The notes under the pieces are model-generated. The model was not told where the DNA came from, did no database searches, and saw only the letters and a program-made list of their open reading frames with translations. This document shows positions 35,769 through 44,293 of a stretch of 64,000 nucleotides of DNA, in pieces (position 1 is the first letter of the stretch; every line of letters starts with the position of its first letter). The stretch spans positions 496,001 through 560,000 of the forward strand of contig NZ_CP060204.1 of NCBI RefSeq assembly GCF_014250475.1, read 5' to 3'. The position numbers were made by a program, and so were the translations under genes. The DNA is from Selenomonas timonae (GTDB lineage Bacteria > Bacillota > Negativicutes > Selenomonadales > Selenomonadaceae).

Positions 35769-35990
35769 ATGAGCCTTGCCGTTCATCTGAACCCGCGCGA
35801 TGCGAAGCTCTTTAAGAAGCACGCAGCCCGTAGCGGCATGACCCTCTCCGCGTTCGCCGCTGCGGCCATGCGCGAGCGCATGGAGGACGAACTCGACCGT
35901 CAGGCATATGAGGAGGCCATGGCAGAGTTCCGCAAGAACCCCATTACCTACACCTTGGAAGAGGTAGAGAAAGAGCTGGGACTTGCATGA
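35769..35990 (+). CDS. relB: RelB/DinJ-type antitoxin
   Basis: 73 residues; AGAAAGGAGGCGTCCC precedes the ATG. Ribbon-helix-helix N-terminus (LAVHLNPRDAKLFKKHAARSGMTLS) and an acidic tail (TYTLEEVEKELGL) that would wrap the toxin. It neutralises the product of the next gene and represses the shared promoter (family knowledge). The stop overlaps the toxin start by 4 bases (ATGA). Confidence 0.85.
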   Translation: MSLAVHLNPRDAKLFKKHAARSGMTLSAFAAAAMRERMEDELDRQAYEEAMAEFRKNPITYTLEEVEKELGLA

Positions 35991-36253
35991 GTTATCATGT
36001 CGAGTTCAGCCCACAGGCGAAAAAGCAGTTAAAGAAACTCGACCGCTACGTCTACGCAACAATCATCGCATGGATTCGTCGTAATCTCGAAGGATGCACT
36101 AACCCGCGCCTTCACGGCAAAGGACTGACGGCGAACCTCAGCGGTCAGTGGCGCTACCGCGTAAACGACTACCGCCTCATTGCGGACATTCAGGACGACA
36201 GGGTCATTATCCTCGTTGTGCGCGTTGCACACCGCTGCGCCGTCTACGATTAA
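35987..36253 (+). CDS. relE: RelE/ParE-superfamily toxin
   Basis: 88 residues. YHVEFSPQAKKQLKKLDR start, then LHGKGLTANLSGQWRYRVNDYRLIADI, the RelE core with the basic residues that position mRNA in the ribosome A site. The C-terminal VVRVAHRCAVYD has the conserved His and Tyr. RelE toxins cut mRNA on the ribosome. Overlaps relB by 4 bases. The pair lies on a segment bracketed by inverted IS copies. Confidence 0.87.
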   Translation: MSYHVEFSPQAKKQLKKLDRYVYATIIAWIRRNLEGCTNPRLHGKGLTANLSGQWRYRVNDYRLIADIQDDRVIILVVRVAHRCAVYD

Positions 36254-36261
36254 CGGACATC

Positions 36262-36300
36262 AAAACGCTCCGCTTCTCACCCAGAGAAACGGAGCGTTTT
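36262..36300. terminator. Bidirectional terminator between relE and dsdA
   Basis: AAAACGCTCCG pairs with CGGAGCGTTTT; T runs on both strands. Confidence 0.85.
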
Positions 36301-36320
36301 TACGTGCAACAATATGAACT

Positions 36321-37649
36321 TCAGCGATATGTCGCGAGATATTCTGTCCAGATCTCCTCGGGGACGAGTCGGCCGCCTGTCGCCCACGCGATCTGCGTCG
36401 CATGCCCGAGGCGCTCTGGCGTAAGTCCGTGCACGGCGCAGTAGGCGCGCGCATCGGGGAAGCGCAGGAGTCCGAGCGGCCCTGCAAACGAGGCACAGCT
36501 CGACGGCTCGATGCGGATGCCCTCGCTCGCATTGAGGTCGCGCAGATAGTCGTAAAGATGCGCCTCCGAGACCGTAAATACACCCGCCATATGGTTCGTC
36601 ATGATGCGCGTCACGAGGCTGGATGGGCTGGCACAGGCGAGACCGTCCGCATCCGTCTTGCCCGCGATGCCGATGTCGTGCACACTCACCTGCTCGTATC
36701 GCTGCGTCGCGACGCCGAGGAGGACGGAGGGACACTGTGCCGGCTCGACAAAGAAGCAGTGCACGTTGTCGTGATAGAGGCGGCGCAGTCCGTACGAGAC
36801 GCCGCCCGGCGCACCACCGACACCCGCAGGAATATAGACAATGAGCGGATGCTCGCTGTCCACTGTAATATTAAGGTCGGCAAGCTGCGCGGCAAGGCGC
36901 TCGGCGGCGACGGCGTAGCCGAGGAAGAGATCGACGGACTTTTCATCGTCGACGAAGTGACTCATCGGATCGGCGTCCGAGGCACGCCGCCCCTCTGCAA
37001 CTGCACGCGAGTAATCATCCGCATATTCGATGACCTCGACGCCGTGGCTGCGCAGGAGGTTCTTTTTCCACGCTTTTGCATCCGCCGACATATGCACGCG
37101 CACGCGGAAGCCGATCGCCGCACTCATGATGCCGATGGACATGCCGAGGTTGCCTGTGGAACCGACCTGCATGGTGTAGCGTGCGAAAAAATCACGCATA
37201 TCGGCGAGCTTACCATAGTCGTCATCTATGGTCAAAAGTCCTGCACCGATCGCCAGATCCTCCGCGTGTTTCAGCACCTCATAGATGCCACCGCGCGCCT
37301 TGACTGAGCCCGCAATGGCGAGGTGGCTATCCATCTTGAGCAGGAGGCGGCCGGGGATCACAGCGTGATACTCTGCCGCAAGGCGCTGCTGCATCTTCGG
37401 AATCGGGCGCAGGGGCGACTCGATGAGTCCGTTCGTCTCCTCCGTCTCGGGAAATGCACGGCGGATGAACGGGGCAAAGCGCTGGAGCCGCGCAGCTGCA
37501 TCCGCAATATCTGCATCGGATACGACGAGCTGAGAGAGACCGTCCACCATGTCAAACGGCAGGAGGCGCGGGTTGATCCACGCGGTCTCCTCTGCATCCG
37601 CGACCGCGCGCAGTGCGGGGTCAGCGGCGATAAGGGCGTCTCTGTTCAT
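36321..37649 (-). CDS. dsdA: D-serine dehydratase
   Basis: 442 residues from the ATG at 37649 (AGGAGGAGATTTCA upstream), the length of E. coli DsdA. Fold-type II PLP enzyme with Lys117 in AGSVKARGG, the Gly-rich phosphate loop (PAGVGGAPGGVSYG) and DsdA segments such as NPRLLPFDMVDGL, MQVGSTGNLGMSIG and TNHMAGVFTVSEAHLY. It converts D-serine to pyruvate and ammonia. No DsdC regulator or DsdX permease adjoins it; it is the last gene of the AAA+ ATPase operon or follows it closely. Confidence 0.92.
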   Translation of the reverse strand: MNRDALIAADPALRAVADAEETAWINPRLLPFDMVDGLSQLVVSDADIADAAARLQRFAPFIRRAFPETEETNGLIESPLRPIPKMQQRLAAEYHAVIPGRLLLKMDSHLAIAGSVKARGGIYEVLKHAEDLAIGAGLLTIDDDYGKLADMRDFFARYTMQVGSTGNLGMSIGIMSAAIGFRVRVHMSADAKAWKKNLLRSHGVEVIEYADDYSRAVAEGRRASDADPMSHFVDDEKSVDLFLGYAVAAERLAAQLADLNITVDSEHPLIVYIPAGVGGAPGGVSYGLRRLYHDNVHCFFVEPAQCPSVLLGVATQRYEQVSVHDIGIAGKTDADGLACASPSSLVTRIMTNHMAGVFTVSEAHLYDYLRDLNASEGIRIEPSSCASFAGPLGLLRFPDARAYCAVHGLTPERLGHATQIAWATGGRLVPEEIWTEYLATYR

Positions 37650-37669
37650 TGAAATCTCCTCCTGTTCAT

Positions 37670-38155
37670 TTACTGTACGACAGAGACGGAACCGTCGCTG
37701 CTGATGGCGCGGCAGACGTCGGTATAGACCTCGACGAATTCGTAGCCGCCGCGTGCGGCGAGGGAGCGGGCGCGCTCCATCCCTGCGGGGAGTGGCTCTC
37801 CGCGCTTGTAGTGCTCGATGATGCCCCCTGCGATGGTGAGGGTGTGCACCTCGTACGGGTCGCCGAGGTAGCATTTCGAGACAATGCCGATGAGGACGCC
37901 CGCGAGATCGAGTACGTCGGGGAACTCTGCACGGATGGCGGCGAGGATTGCCTCACGCTCCGCTGCGTTCATTGTGTGTCCGCCCGCGTCGAGTTTATGA
38001 ATTGCCTCGATGTATGCCTTGGAGCGCTGCTTCTTGAGGAGGCGCGCCGTCTGCATCGCGTCGGTCTTGCTCTCGGTCTTTGCGGGCGCCGCTGTCGATA
38101 GACTCAGCTTCGCCGTCTGCATACTCTCTGTACGATTGAGTAATGGTCGCGGCAT
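37670..38155 (-). CDS. Hypothetical protein between AAA+ ATPase and dsdA
   Basis: 161 residues; GGGAGGAATA before the ATG. Basic, low-complexity N-terminus (about 1-45, rich in Lys, Thr, Ala) then a folded region with ILAAIRAEFPDVLDLAGVLIGIVSKCYLGDPYEVHTL. No family recognised. It is 53 bases downstream of the ATPase gene on the same strand, so it is probably in the same operon. Confidence 0.65.
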   Translation of the reverse strand: MPRPLLNRTESMQTAKLSLSTAAPAKTESKTDAMQTARLLKKQRSKAYIEAIHKLDAGGHTMNAAEREAILAAIRAEFPDVLDLAGVLIGIVSKCYLGDPYEVHTLTIAGGIIEHYKRGEPLPAGMERARSLAARGGYEFVEVYTDVCRAISSDGSVSVVQ

Positions 38156-38208
38156 ATTATTCCTCCCTGAAATGTATCATAATGCTGCGCCGCGGCGACG
38201 CGAACGCA

Positions 38209-39783
38209 TTATACCAACACTCTGCGCGTGCGTGTCTCAGTGGATTTCTTCAGCTCGGTCTCGCTGCCGATGGGGCGGCCGCTCGCGGGGACGGCGCGTT
38301 CGCGTCCCCAGTCGCGGATGGCGGCGATCTTCTCGGGTGCGGTCTCGGAGAGCGGGACGACGTTGCCGAATGCCGTGCGCAGATTTTCTTCATTTAATTG
38401 GAAATCGGGATTCGCGATGACGCGATACGCGAGATCGCGCACGGTGGACTCAAGATCCGCGCCCGTAAAGCCGTCGGTCATGGCGACGAGGGTGTCAGCG
38501 AATGCGCCCGCGAAGTCGAGCTCCAGATATTTCCGCATATAGAGGCGCAGGATGTCGCGGCGCTCGTCAGCGGTCGGCAGATCGATGAAGAAGAGTTCGT
38601 CGAAGCGCCCGCGCCGCAAGAGCTCGGAGGGGAGCATGGAGACATCGTTCGCAGTTGCGACGACAAAGACCTGCTTGCGGCACTCCTGCAGCCAAAAGAG
38701 GAACTGCCCGACCATGCGCGTGGAGACGCCGCCGTCATTCGAGCTGCCTGCGCCCGAGAGCCCCTTCTCGATCTCGTCGATCCAGAGGATGCACGGCGCG
38801 ACGTTCTCGGCGGTGGTGAGTGCGTCGCGCAGCTGCTGCTCGGTCTGCCCAACGTAGCTGCCCTGTACGGTTGCAAAGTCGAGGCGGTAGAGCGGCAGTT
38901 TCCAGTTCGCGGAGATCGCCTTTGCTGAGAGGGACTTGCCGCAGCCGGGCACGCCGACGAGGAGGATGCCGCGCGGGGACTTGAGCCCCTTTTCGCGCAG
39001 GAGGCTCCGCTTCTCTGCCGTAAAGAGGAGGCGTTTCTCGTCGAGCCAGTTGCGGAGACCCGCAAGCCCGCCGACATCGCGCACGCTCTCGTCAACCTCG
39101 ATCTTCTCGAGTCCGGAGATGTCGGAGAAGAGGCGATCCTTTGCCGTGCGCACCTCGTCCATGTCCTCCTTGCGGATGGATTTCTTCGCGATGAGCGCCG
39201 CCATGACGTTCTCTGCCTCAATGGCGGTGACTCCACTGAGTATGGACGCTGCCTCGCGGATGTCCATATCATCCCATTCGATTGTGATCTCTGCGCGGTA
39301 GTCGTCGATATAGCCGCGGATGATGGCGTACATCTCGTCCTCATGGGGGAGCGGCGGCGAGGGGGTGAGCCCGAGGCGCTGCAGGGGGTTCCAGATGGGG
39401 GAGGTTGTGAGGACGATGATCTGCCCGCCGGTCTCGTTCGCGAGGGTCACGAGGTCGAGCAGCTGGCGCGCGTCGCTCGTGTCGGTCGAGAGGTCGGGGA
39501 TCTCGGTGAGGACGAGGGTGAGGTTCGCGCGGTGCTTCATCTGCTCGCCGATGAAGTCGATGGCGCCGTAGATGGATTTGTCCTCGTTCAGAATTTTATC
39601 GGTCGCGAGGTCGTAGACGCCCTTGGAGAGGGTGTGGATGCAGAACGGGAGGGAGAGCTCTGCCGCGACTTCCTTCAGCAGGTCGAGGGCGCGGGCGCGC
39701 TCAACGGTGTGGAGCGCGATGAAGGGGATGCGCGCGATGCCGTAGCGCGCGAGAAGTTCTTTACACTCGTTTCGTGCGGTCAT
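38209..39783 (-). CDS. AAA+ ATPase, Ycf46-like
   Basis: 524 residues from the ATG at 39783 (GGGAGGTTTCCT upstream). Residues 1-160 look like a degenerate nucleotide-binding domain without a P-loop. Residues 235-460 are a complete AAA+ module: Walker A GVPGCGKS (277-284), Walker B ILWIDEIEK (332-340), sensor 1 VVATAND and the Arg finger in LLRRGRFDELFF. This two-part layout is that of Ycf46-type ATPases. Such proteins usually remodel or extract partner proteins. It is downstream of four unknown genes including a membrane protein, its likely partners. Confidence 0.85.
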   Translation of the reverse strand: MTARNECKELLARYGIARIPFIALHTVERARALDLLKEVAAELSLPFCIHTLSKGVYDLATDKILNEDKSIYGAIDFIGEQMKHRANLTLVLTEIPDLSTDTSDARQLLDLVTLANETGGQIIVLTTSPIWNPLQRLGLTPSPPLPHEDEMYAIIRGYIDDYRAEITIEWDDMDIREAASILSGVTAIEAENVMAALIAKKSIRKEDMDEVRTAKDRLFSDISGLEKIEVDESVRDVGGLAGLRNWLDEKRLLFTAEKRSLLREKGLKSPRGILLVGVPGCGKSLSAKAISANWKLPLYRLDFATVQGSYVGQTEQQLRDALTTAENVAPCILWIDEIEKGLSGAGSSNDGGVSTRMVGQFLFWLQECRKQVFVVATANDVSMLPSELLRRGRFDELFFIDLPTADERRDILRLYMRKYLELDFAGAFADTLVAMTDGFTGADLESTVRDLAYRVIANPDFQLNEENLRTAFGNVVPLSETAPEKIAAIRDWGRERAVPASGRPIGSETELKKSTETRTRRVLV

Positions 39784-39797
39784 AGGAAACCTCCCTG

Positions 39798-40250
39798 TCA
39801 AGATACTAAAATGTTCACCCGATGACTGCGCACGAGGGCGCTCATCTTGCCGCTGCGGTCACTCTTTGCAGAGTTCTCGAGGCTCTCCTGCATATGGTCG
39901 GCGGCGTGCTGTACGAGGTCGACGAAGGACGCGCGCTGCTCCTCTGGGAGTGCAGGGAGATCTGCTGCCGTGCGCAGGTAGGCGAGGGTGCGGCGCAGGC
40001 TGAGGAGCGCGCCGATCATACCGCGCTCCTCCGTCGCGTGCTGCATATCGCGGTCAAATCGGTCAGATGCCGTGTTGATGCGCGCGTTGATTGCATCTGA
40101 GAAGCGCTTTGCAAATCGCTCGGCAACGCCGGACTGCCATGCGAGCGTTCCTGTCTGCAGCGCGTGCAATATATCCTCATCTGCCGTGCCCTCCGCGAAC
40201 TGCCGCAGGAGTGCCGTCCACTCCGCATAGGTCTTCGGCGGAGCGATCAT
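39798..40250 (-). CDS. Hypothetical helical protein of the AAA+ operon
   Basis: 150 residues from the ATG at 40250, which overlaps the upstream stop by 4 bases (ATGA). All-helical by composition, with charged heptad-like stretches (RFAKRFSDAINARINTASDRF). No family recognised. Lies 14 bases ahead of the ATPase gene. Confidence 0.65.
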   Translation of the reverse strand: MIAPPKTYAEWTALLRQFAEGTADEDILHALQTGTLAWQSGVAERFAKRFSDAINARINTASDRFDRDMQHATEERGMIGALLSLRRTLAYLRTAADLPALPEEQRASFVDLVQHAADHMQESLENSAKSDRSGKMSALVRSHRVNILVS

Positions 40251-40477
40251 GGGCGCTTCCTCCGCACGGGCGCCATCGGCGGCTCGAGGTTCCACGCGGG
40301 CAGCCCCTCGGCGAGCACCTCCGTCGTTCCATAGGCGCTCATATCCTCCGCTGCCGGGGCAGCGGGACGGATGGGCGCAAATGCGGCTCTGTGCCGCTCG
40401 GACGGGCGCATGGGCTTTCCCTCATCGTTGCGCAGCGACTCCTTTGGAATCGCCGCAAACGGGTTCTGTTCAGACAT
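40247..40477 (-). CDS. Small hypothetical protein of the AAA+ operon
   Basis: 76 residues, Pro- and Arg-rich, probably disordered. It overlaps the genes on both sides (8 bases upstream, 4 downstream), a sign of translational coupling rather than a chance ORF. GGAGGGGAGCC before the ATG is a good ribosome binding site. Confidence 0.6.
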   Translation of the reverse strand: MSEQNPFAAIPKESLRNDEGKPMRPSERHRAAFAPIRPAAPAAEDMSAYGTTEVLAEGLPAWNLEPPMAPVRRKRP

Positions 40478-41648
40478 GGCTCCCCTCCTGTATCTGTATA
40501 CGACGACCTTTGTCCATACTGACGCGGAATTCTGCGGGGTTCAGCTCCGAGAGGAAATCGATGACGTTCTTGCTCTCCGCATCGCGCTGTGCGAACTCGT
40601 CGCGGTAGTCCACGACCTCGGCGAGGATGCCGCACAGGATTGCCATGCCCGACTCTCCCTGCTTTGCATAGTCCTCCATCAGGGCAGCGCGCTGCTCCTC
40701 GAGTGCGCGTACAGCCGTACGGTAGGAGTAGTACATATACGCGCCGATGGCAATGCCGATGACGAGCCCGACGGCGCCGCCGAGGTAGAATCCGAGGACG
40801 GCTGTGAGGATGCCGCCCCACTGCGCAAATTTCTGTCCGTTCGTCAGGCGCAGATTTGCAAGCGCGAGGTCGCGCTCGTAGTCGTTCCACGCCTGAAAGC
40901 GCTTGAGCAGTTCCGCTTCGTTCTCGCCGTCCGCCGTCTCGCCCTCGAATCCGCCGATCTTGAACGAGATGATGTTCGGAACGGCGGCGCGATTCTCGGC
41001 GATGTGGTCACGGTAGGCCGAGAGAATCCAGTCACGCGATACGGCGAGCGCCATTTTCTGTGTCATGACGCTCGCATGCGACTCCGCGGGATTCATGGCG
41101 GCATCCGTGAGGAGCTGCATGAAGTCGCGCCGCTCCTCGAATGCCTTTTCCTTCAGCTTCATCTCGCGTTTTGCGCGCTCCTCATCGCCGCCCGCATCGA
41201 CGACGAGCTGCTCGAGTGCCGCCGCCGCGCGCAGGGGCTGCTCCGCCGCGTCGAAGTCGGTCACAAGGCTCGTGAGGATGCGGTCGAGCTCCTGTACGAG
41301 AGTGCGCAGGGGCGGCTGCTGTTCAAAGACTTGCTTTAGATGGCCGTAGAATTTCTCGTGCAGATATGCGCCGCCGAGGACGCGCTGCATGTGGACGATG
41401 AGCGGGCTGTACTTCGCGAGGTAGGGATAGCTGTCCTCCTCGGGTTTCTCCGGCTGCATGACGTCGAGCGCCTTTTTCCAGCGGCGTTCCTGCTCCTCGA
41501 CAAAGCCCGCCTTCTCCGAGAGACGTTCGATCCACGCATCGATCTGCCGCGTGAGCAGACCCTCCGTATCGCGTCCGAGGAGGCCGCTCGCATAGGCGTC
41601 GACGATGAGAATCGCCTTGCGGTCAAGCGATGTCTCGTCCTGCCGCAT
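40470..41648 (-). CDS. Hypothetical membrane protein of the AAA+ operon (possibly 3' part of a split gene)
   Basis: 392 residues. Mostly helical and charged, with one hydrophobic hairpin near residues 270-305 (ILTAVLGFYLGGAVGLVIGIAIGAYMYYSY), so it is probably an inner-membrane protein with large cytoplasmic coiled parts. The frame stays open upstream of the ATG and reads LRWAQHYL directly before it, which looks like protein sequence. It may therefore be the continuation of the upstream 193-residue ORF, separated by a +1 frameshift near 41,660-41,690. No family recognised. Confidence 0.6.
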   Translation of the reverse strand: MRQDETSLDRKAILIVDAYASGLLGRDTEGLLTRQIDAWIERLSEKAGFVEEQERRWKKALDVMQPEKPEEDSYPYLAKYSPLIVHMQRVLGGAYLHEKFYGHLKQVFEQQPPLRTLVQELDRILTSLVTDFDAAEQPLRAAAALEQLVVDAGGDEERAKREMKLKEKAFEERRDFMQLLTDAAMNPAESHASVMTQKMALAVSRDWILSAYRDHIAENRAAVPNIISFKIGGFEGETADGENEAELLKRFQAWNDYERDLALANLRLTNGQKFAQWGGILTAVLGFYLGGAVGLVIGIAIGAYMYYSYRTAVRALEEQRAALMEDYAKQGESGMAILCGILAEVVDYRDEFAQRDAESKNVIDFLSELNPAEFRVSMDKGRRIQIQEGSHV

Positions 41649-42204
41649 GAGATAGTGCTGTGCCCAGCGCAGGGGCGGATGCGCTGCGCTCCGCGCGGCG
41701 ACAGACGAGCGCGAAGAAGAGCGAGGTCTTCTCCTCGTCGCGGCGCAGGGCTTCCTTCAGCGCGCGCTGTGCGATCTCCTCGTTGTCGCTGATCCACGCC
41801 GAGAGGGAGACGAGCGCGGGCGCGAGCCAATACTCGGGCGCGCGCAGCATCAGCTCCTCACTCGCCGCACGGATCGTCTCCTGCCGCACAATAGCAAGGT
41901 CATTCGCCTGCAATATTCCCTTCGTAGTGCGGCGAATGACTGCGTAATGTCCATACTTTTGCTCTAGTTCCTGCCGCAGCTTCACGAGACGCGTCTCCGC
42001 CAGCTGCGCACGGCTCGAGAGTTTCTGCGCATCCACGAATGCGTGGAAATCCTGCGTCAGCTCCTCGAGGTCGTCGCGCAGAGCTTCGACCTCCCTGCCG
42101 ACAGCAATCACATTCCCATTCGTTGTGTCGATATAGTCGCCCAGTTCCCGCAGACGGCTCGCGATATGCGACAGATCCGCCTGCGCAATCACCCGATTGC
42201 TCAT
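41623..42204 (-). CDS. Hypothetical coiled-coil protein, first gene of the AAA+ operon
   Basis: 193 residues from the ATG at 42204 (AAAGGAAATGT upstream). Coiled-coil at about 15-85 (LRELGDYIDTTNGNVIAVGREVEALRDDLEEL-type heptads). It continues as helical sequence to LFFALVCRRAER, then the last 20 or so residues (SASAPALG...) look out of frame. The next ORF overlaps by 26 bases in another frame. Together they could be one protein of about 580 residues broken by a single-base shift, or a sequencing error. Confidence 0.6.
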   Translation of the reverse strand: MSNRVIAQADLSHIASRLRELGDYIDTTNGNVIAVGREVEALRDDLEELTQDFHAFVDAQKLSSRAQLAETRLVKLRQELEQKYGHYAVIRRTTKGILQANDLAIVRQETIRAASEELMLRAPEYWLAPALVSLSAWISDNEEIAQRALKEALRRDEEKTSLFFALVCRRAERSASAPALGTALSHAAGRDIA

Positions 42205-42348
42205 ACATTTCCTTTCTTTCTTCCAATGATACGAGATGATTATAGCATTGATTGTCGTTTTCGAGAAGCAGGAAATCTCCTGCAAGAACACGAATATATT
42301 CAGATATAGAGTGAAAGGAGGCTGAGGGTCATATATCAGGATATCAAT

Positions 42349-43365
42349 ATGTCGGATTTCTCACCACGCGTTCGCAGTGTTCCGTTTGACGCCTATCCAG
42401 AGATGGCGCTTCTGACGCTCGGTATACGGAGCTATCTGACATCGGGAACGGCGCATGCCTTTACTACAGATGCGCATATCCTCGTCGGTAATTACTGCTC
42501 TCTCGCACATGAGTTGGATTTTTACCTTGGGATGAACCACAATCATCATGCGATTAGCTCGTATCCGTTCGCATCTATCCTCAATGCGTCGGATGAAAAT
42601 CAGCATGCGTCGTATAATCACCATCAGATCATCATCGGGCACGATGTCTGGATCGGCGCAAGCGTATCGCTGATGAGTGGTATCCATATAGGAAACGGGG
42701 CGGTGATCGGCGCAGATGCCGTGGTGACAAAGGATGTTCCGCCGTATGCGATTGTAGTCGGGAATCCCGCACACGTCGTCAAGTATCGCTTCGATGAAGA
42801 GACCATTGCGCGTCTTCAGCGGATCAAGTGGTGGAATTGGCCGCAAGAAAAGATTGAAAAATATATTCCAGCGTATGGCGACGATATGGCGGGATTCCTC
42901 GACAAATTTGATGTACCAGAGATAGGGGAGAATCCGGATAAAACGGCTACCTCCATCATGGATCTGCGCGCCGAGGGCTATGAGGTCTCCTACCTTATTC
43001 CCGACTTTGAAATACAATTCCCGTACACTGTATGGACACGCGTGATTGACAGCTTCCTTCAGACGTATACGAGCGAAGATAAGGCGGCACTTATCATTGC
43101 CCTGCCCGATACTAAGGGCGTAGAGACCTATGCGCAGGCAATCGCCGCCCGCATCGCAGAGGTCGGGGCGCGTGCACCGCTCATTCTTACGCATACGTGC
43201 GGCAGGAATTTTCCCTTTTCCATCGCCGCGCTCAAGGCATCGAACGCTTATATCACGACGCGTAAGCCTGTCTGCTCCTATGCTGTCGACTACGCGGCGG
43301 ACGCTGGGATTGCAATTCGTTACGGGCTGGATCAGAGGGCACTGCTCTTCCCCCCAATCGACTGA
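42349..43365 (+). CDS. CatB/Vat-type hexapeptide acyltransferase with extra C-terminal domain
   Basis: 338 residues. Residues 1-180 form a left-handed beta-helix O-acetyltransferase: [19 protein letters not shown] with the catalytic His, then [51 protein letters not shown]. Residues 195-338 are a separate alpha/beta domain not found in xenobiotic acetyltransferases and unassigned here. AAAGGAGG (42314-42321) is 27 bases before this ATG but 9 bases before an in-frame ATA at 42331, so the true start may be ATA. Likely modifies a surface sugar rather than a drug. Confidence 0.75.
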   Translation: MSDFSPRVRSVPFDAYPEMALLTLGIRSYLTSGTAHAFTTDAHILVGNYCSLAHELDFYLGMNHNHHAISSYPFASILNASDENQHASYNHHQIIIGHDVWIGASVSLMSGIHIGNGAVIGADAVVTKDVPPYAIVVGNPAHVVKYRFDEETIARLQRIKWWNWPQEKIEKYIPAYGDDMAGFLDKFDVPEIGENPDKTATSIMDLRAEGYEVSYLIPDFEIQFPYTVWTRVIDSFLQTYTSEDKAALIIALPDTKGVETYAQAIAARIAEVGARAPLILTHTCGRNFPFSIAALKASNAYITTRKPVCSYAVDYAADAGIAIRYGLDQRALLFPPID

Positions 43366-43373
43366 TGACATAT

Positions 43374-43410
43374 AAACGCTCCGCGTCCCACATGGAGAGG
43401 CGGAGCGTTT
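43374..43410. terminator. Bidirectional terminator between acyltransferase and rpiR-type genes
   Basis: AAACGCTCCGC pairs with GCGGAGCGTTT, 15-base loop. Confidence 0.85.
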
Positions 43411-43418
43411 TCGTGTTG

Positions 43419-44261
43419 CTATATCTTACTGTGCCAGACGGCTTCGGTTGTGCGGATTTTCTTTTCCATCGCACTCGGCGGGAGGATCTTCAAGACCTCT
43501 GTGTAGACGAGATCGACGAGGAAGAACTGTGCCATCTTGGACGCAATGGAGCCGGTCTCGAGCGGGGTCTCCTCGGCGATGTAGGTGAGGCTCACGTCGG
43601 AGGCGCGGCGCAGGCTGGACGGATGGTTCTCCGTGAGCGAGATGATCCGAAGTCCCCGCGCGCGTGCGATGTCGACGGTCTCGAGGATCTCCGCTGTCTC
43701 GCCCGAGTGCGAGATGGCAAAGATGACGTCGCCCGGCTCCATGATGGCGGCGATCATGCGCATCGTGTGATTGTCGCGCGGCGCGATGCAGTTCATGCCG
43801 ATGCGCAGGAATTTGAAATAGGAGTCCTGCGCGATGATACCTGAGTAGCCCAGCCCGATGAAGGCAATGCGCTGCGCCCCGATGAGGAGATCAACGCAGG
43901 TGTCGATGGTCTCGTTGCGGATGATGTCCTGCGTCTTCTCGAGGGCGATCATGTTCGTGGAGAGGAGCTTGCGTGCGGTCTCGCGCGCACTCTCGTTGTT
44001 CCGAATGTTGCCGCGGTCGAGATAGCGTCCGAGCTCCGCGCCCTCCTCGGCGAGCGCCGCCTTGAAGTCGGCGAGGCTCGCAAAGCCCATCTTCCGCACG
44101 AAGCGCGTGCAGGTCGCCTCCGCTGTGCCGCACGCAAGCGCAATCTCGCGAATGGTCATGCGCGGGATGTCCGTAAGGCGCGCGCGGATGCAGTTGATGA
44201 TTTTGCGGTCGCCCTTGGAGACACGGAACGGCGGGTTGTCCAGCTGGCTGAGTATCTTCAC
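43419..44261 (-). CDS. MurR/RpiR-family regulator of amino-sugar use
   Basis: 280 residues. N-terminal RpiR helix-turn-helix (IREIALACGTAEATCTRFVRKMGFASLADFK, 37-67) and a C-terminal SIS domain (about 115-245) that binds sugar phosphates. Last gene of the minus-strand nag/nan operon, 32 bases after the ROK kinase gene. In relatives it represses the operon until ManNAc-6-P or GlcN-6-P binds. Confidence 0.88.
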   Translation of the reverse strand: MKILSQLDNPPFRVSKGDRKIINCIRARLTDIPRMTIREIALACGTAEATCTRFVRKMGFASLADFKAALAEEGAELGRYLDRGNIRNNESARETARKLLSTNMIALEKTQDIIRNETIDTCVDLLIGAQRIAFIGLGYSGIIAQDSYFKFLRIGMNCIAPRDNHTMRMIAAIMEPGDVIFAISHSGETAEILETVDIARARGLRIISLTENHPSSLRRASDVSLTYIAEETPLETGSIASKMAQFFLVDLVYTEVLKILPPSAMEKKIRTTEAVWHSKI

Positions 44262-44293
44262 CGTATCACCTCGCTGCTATCATAGCAGATTTT

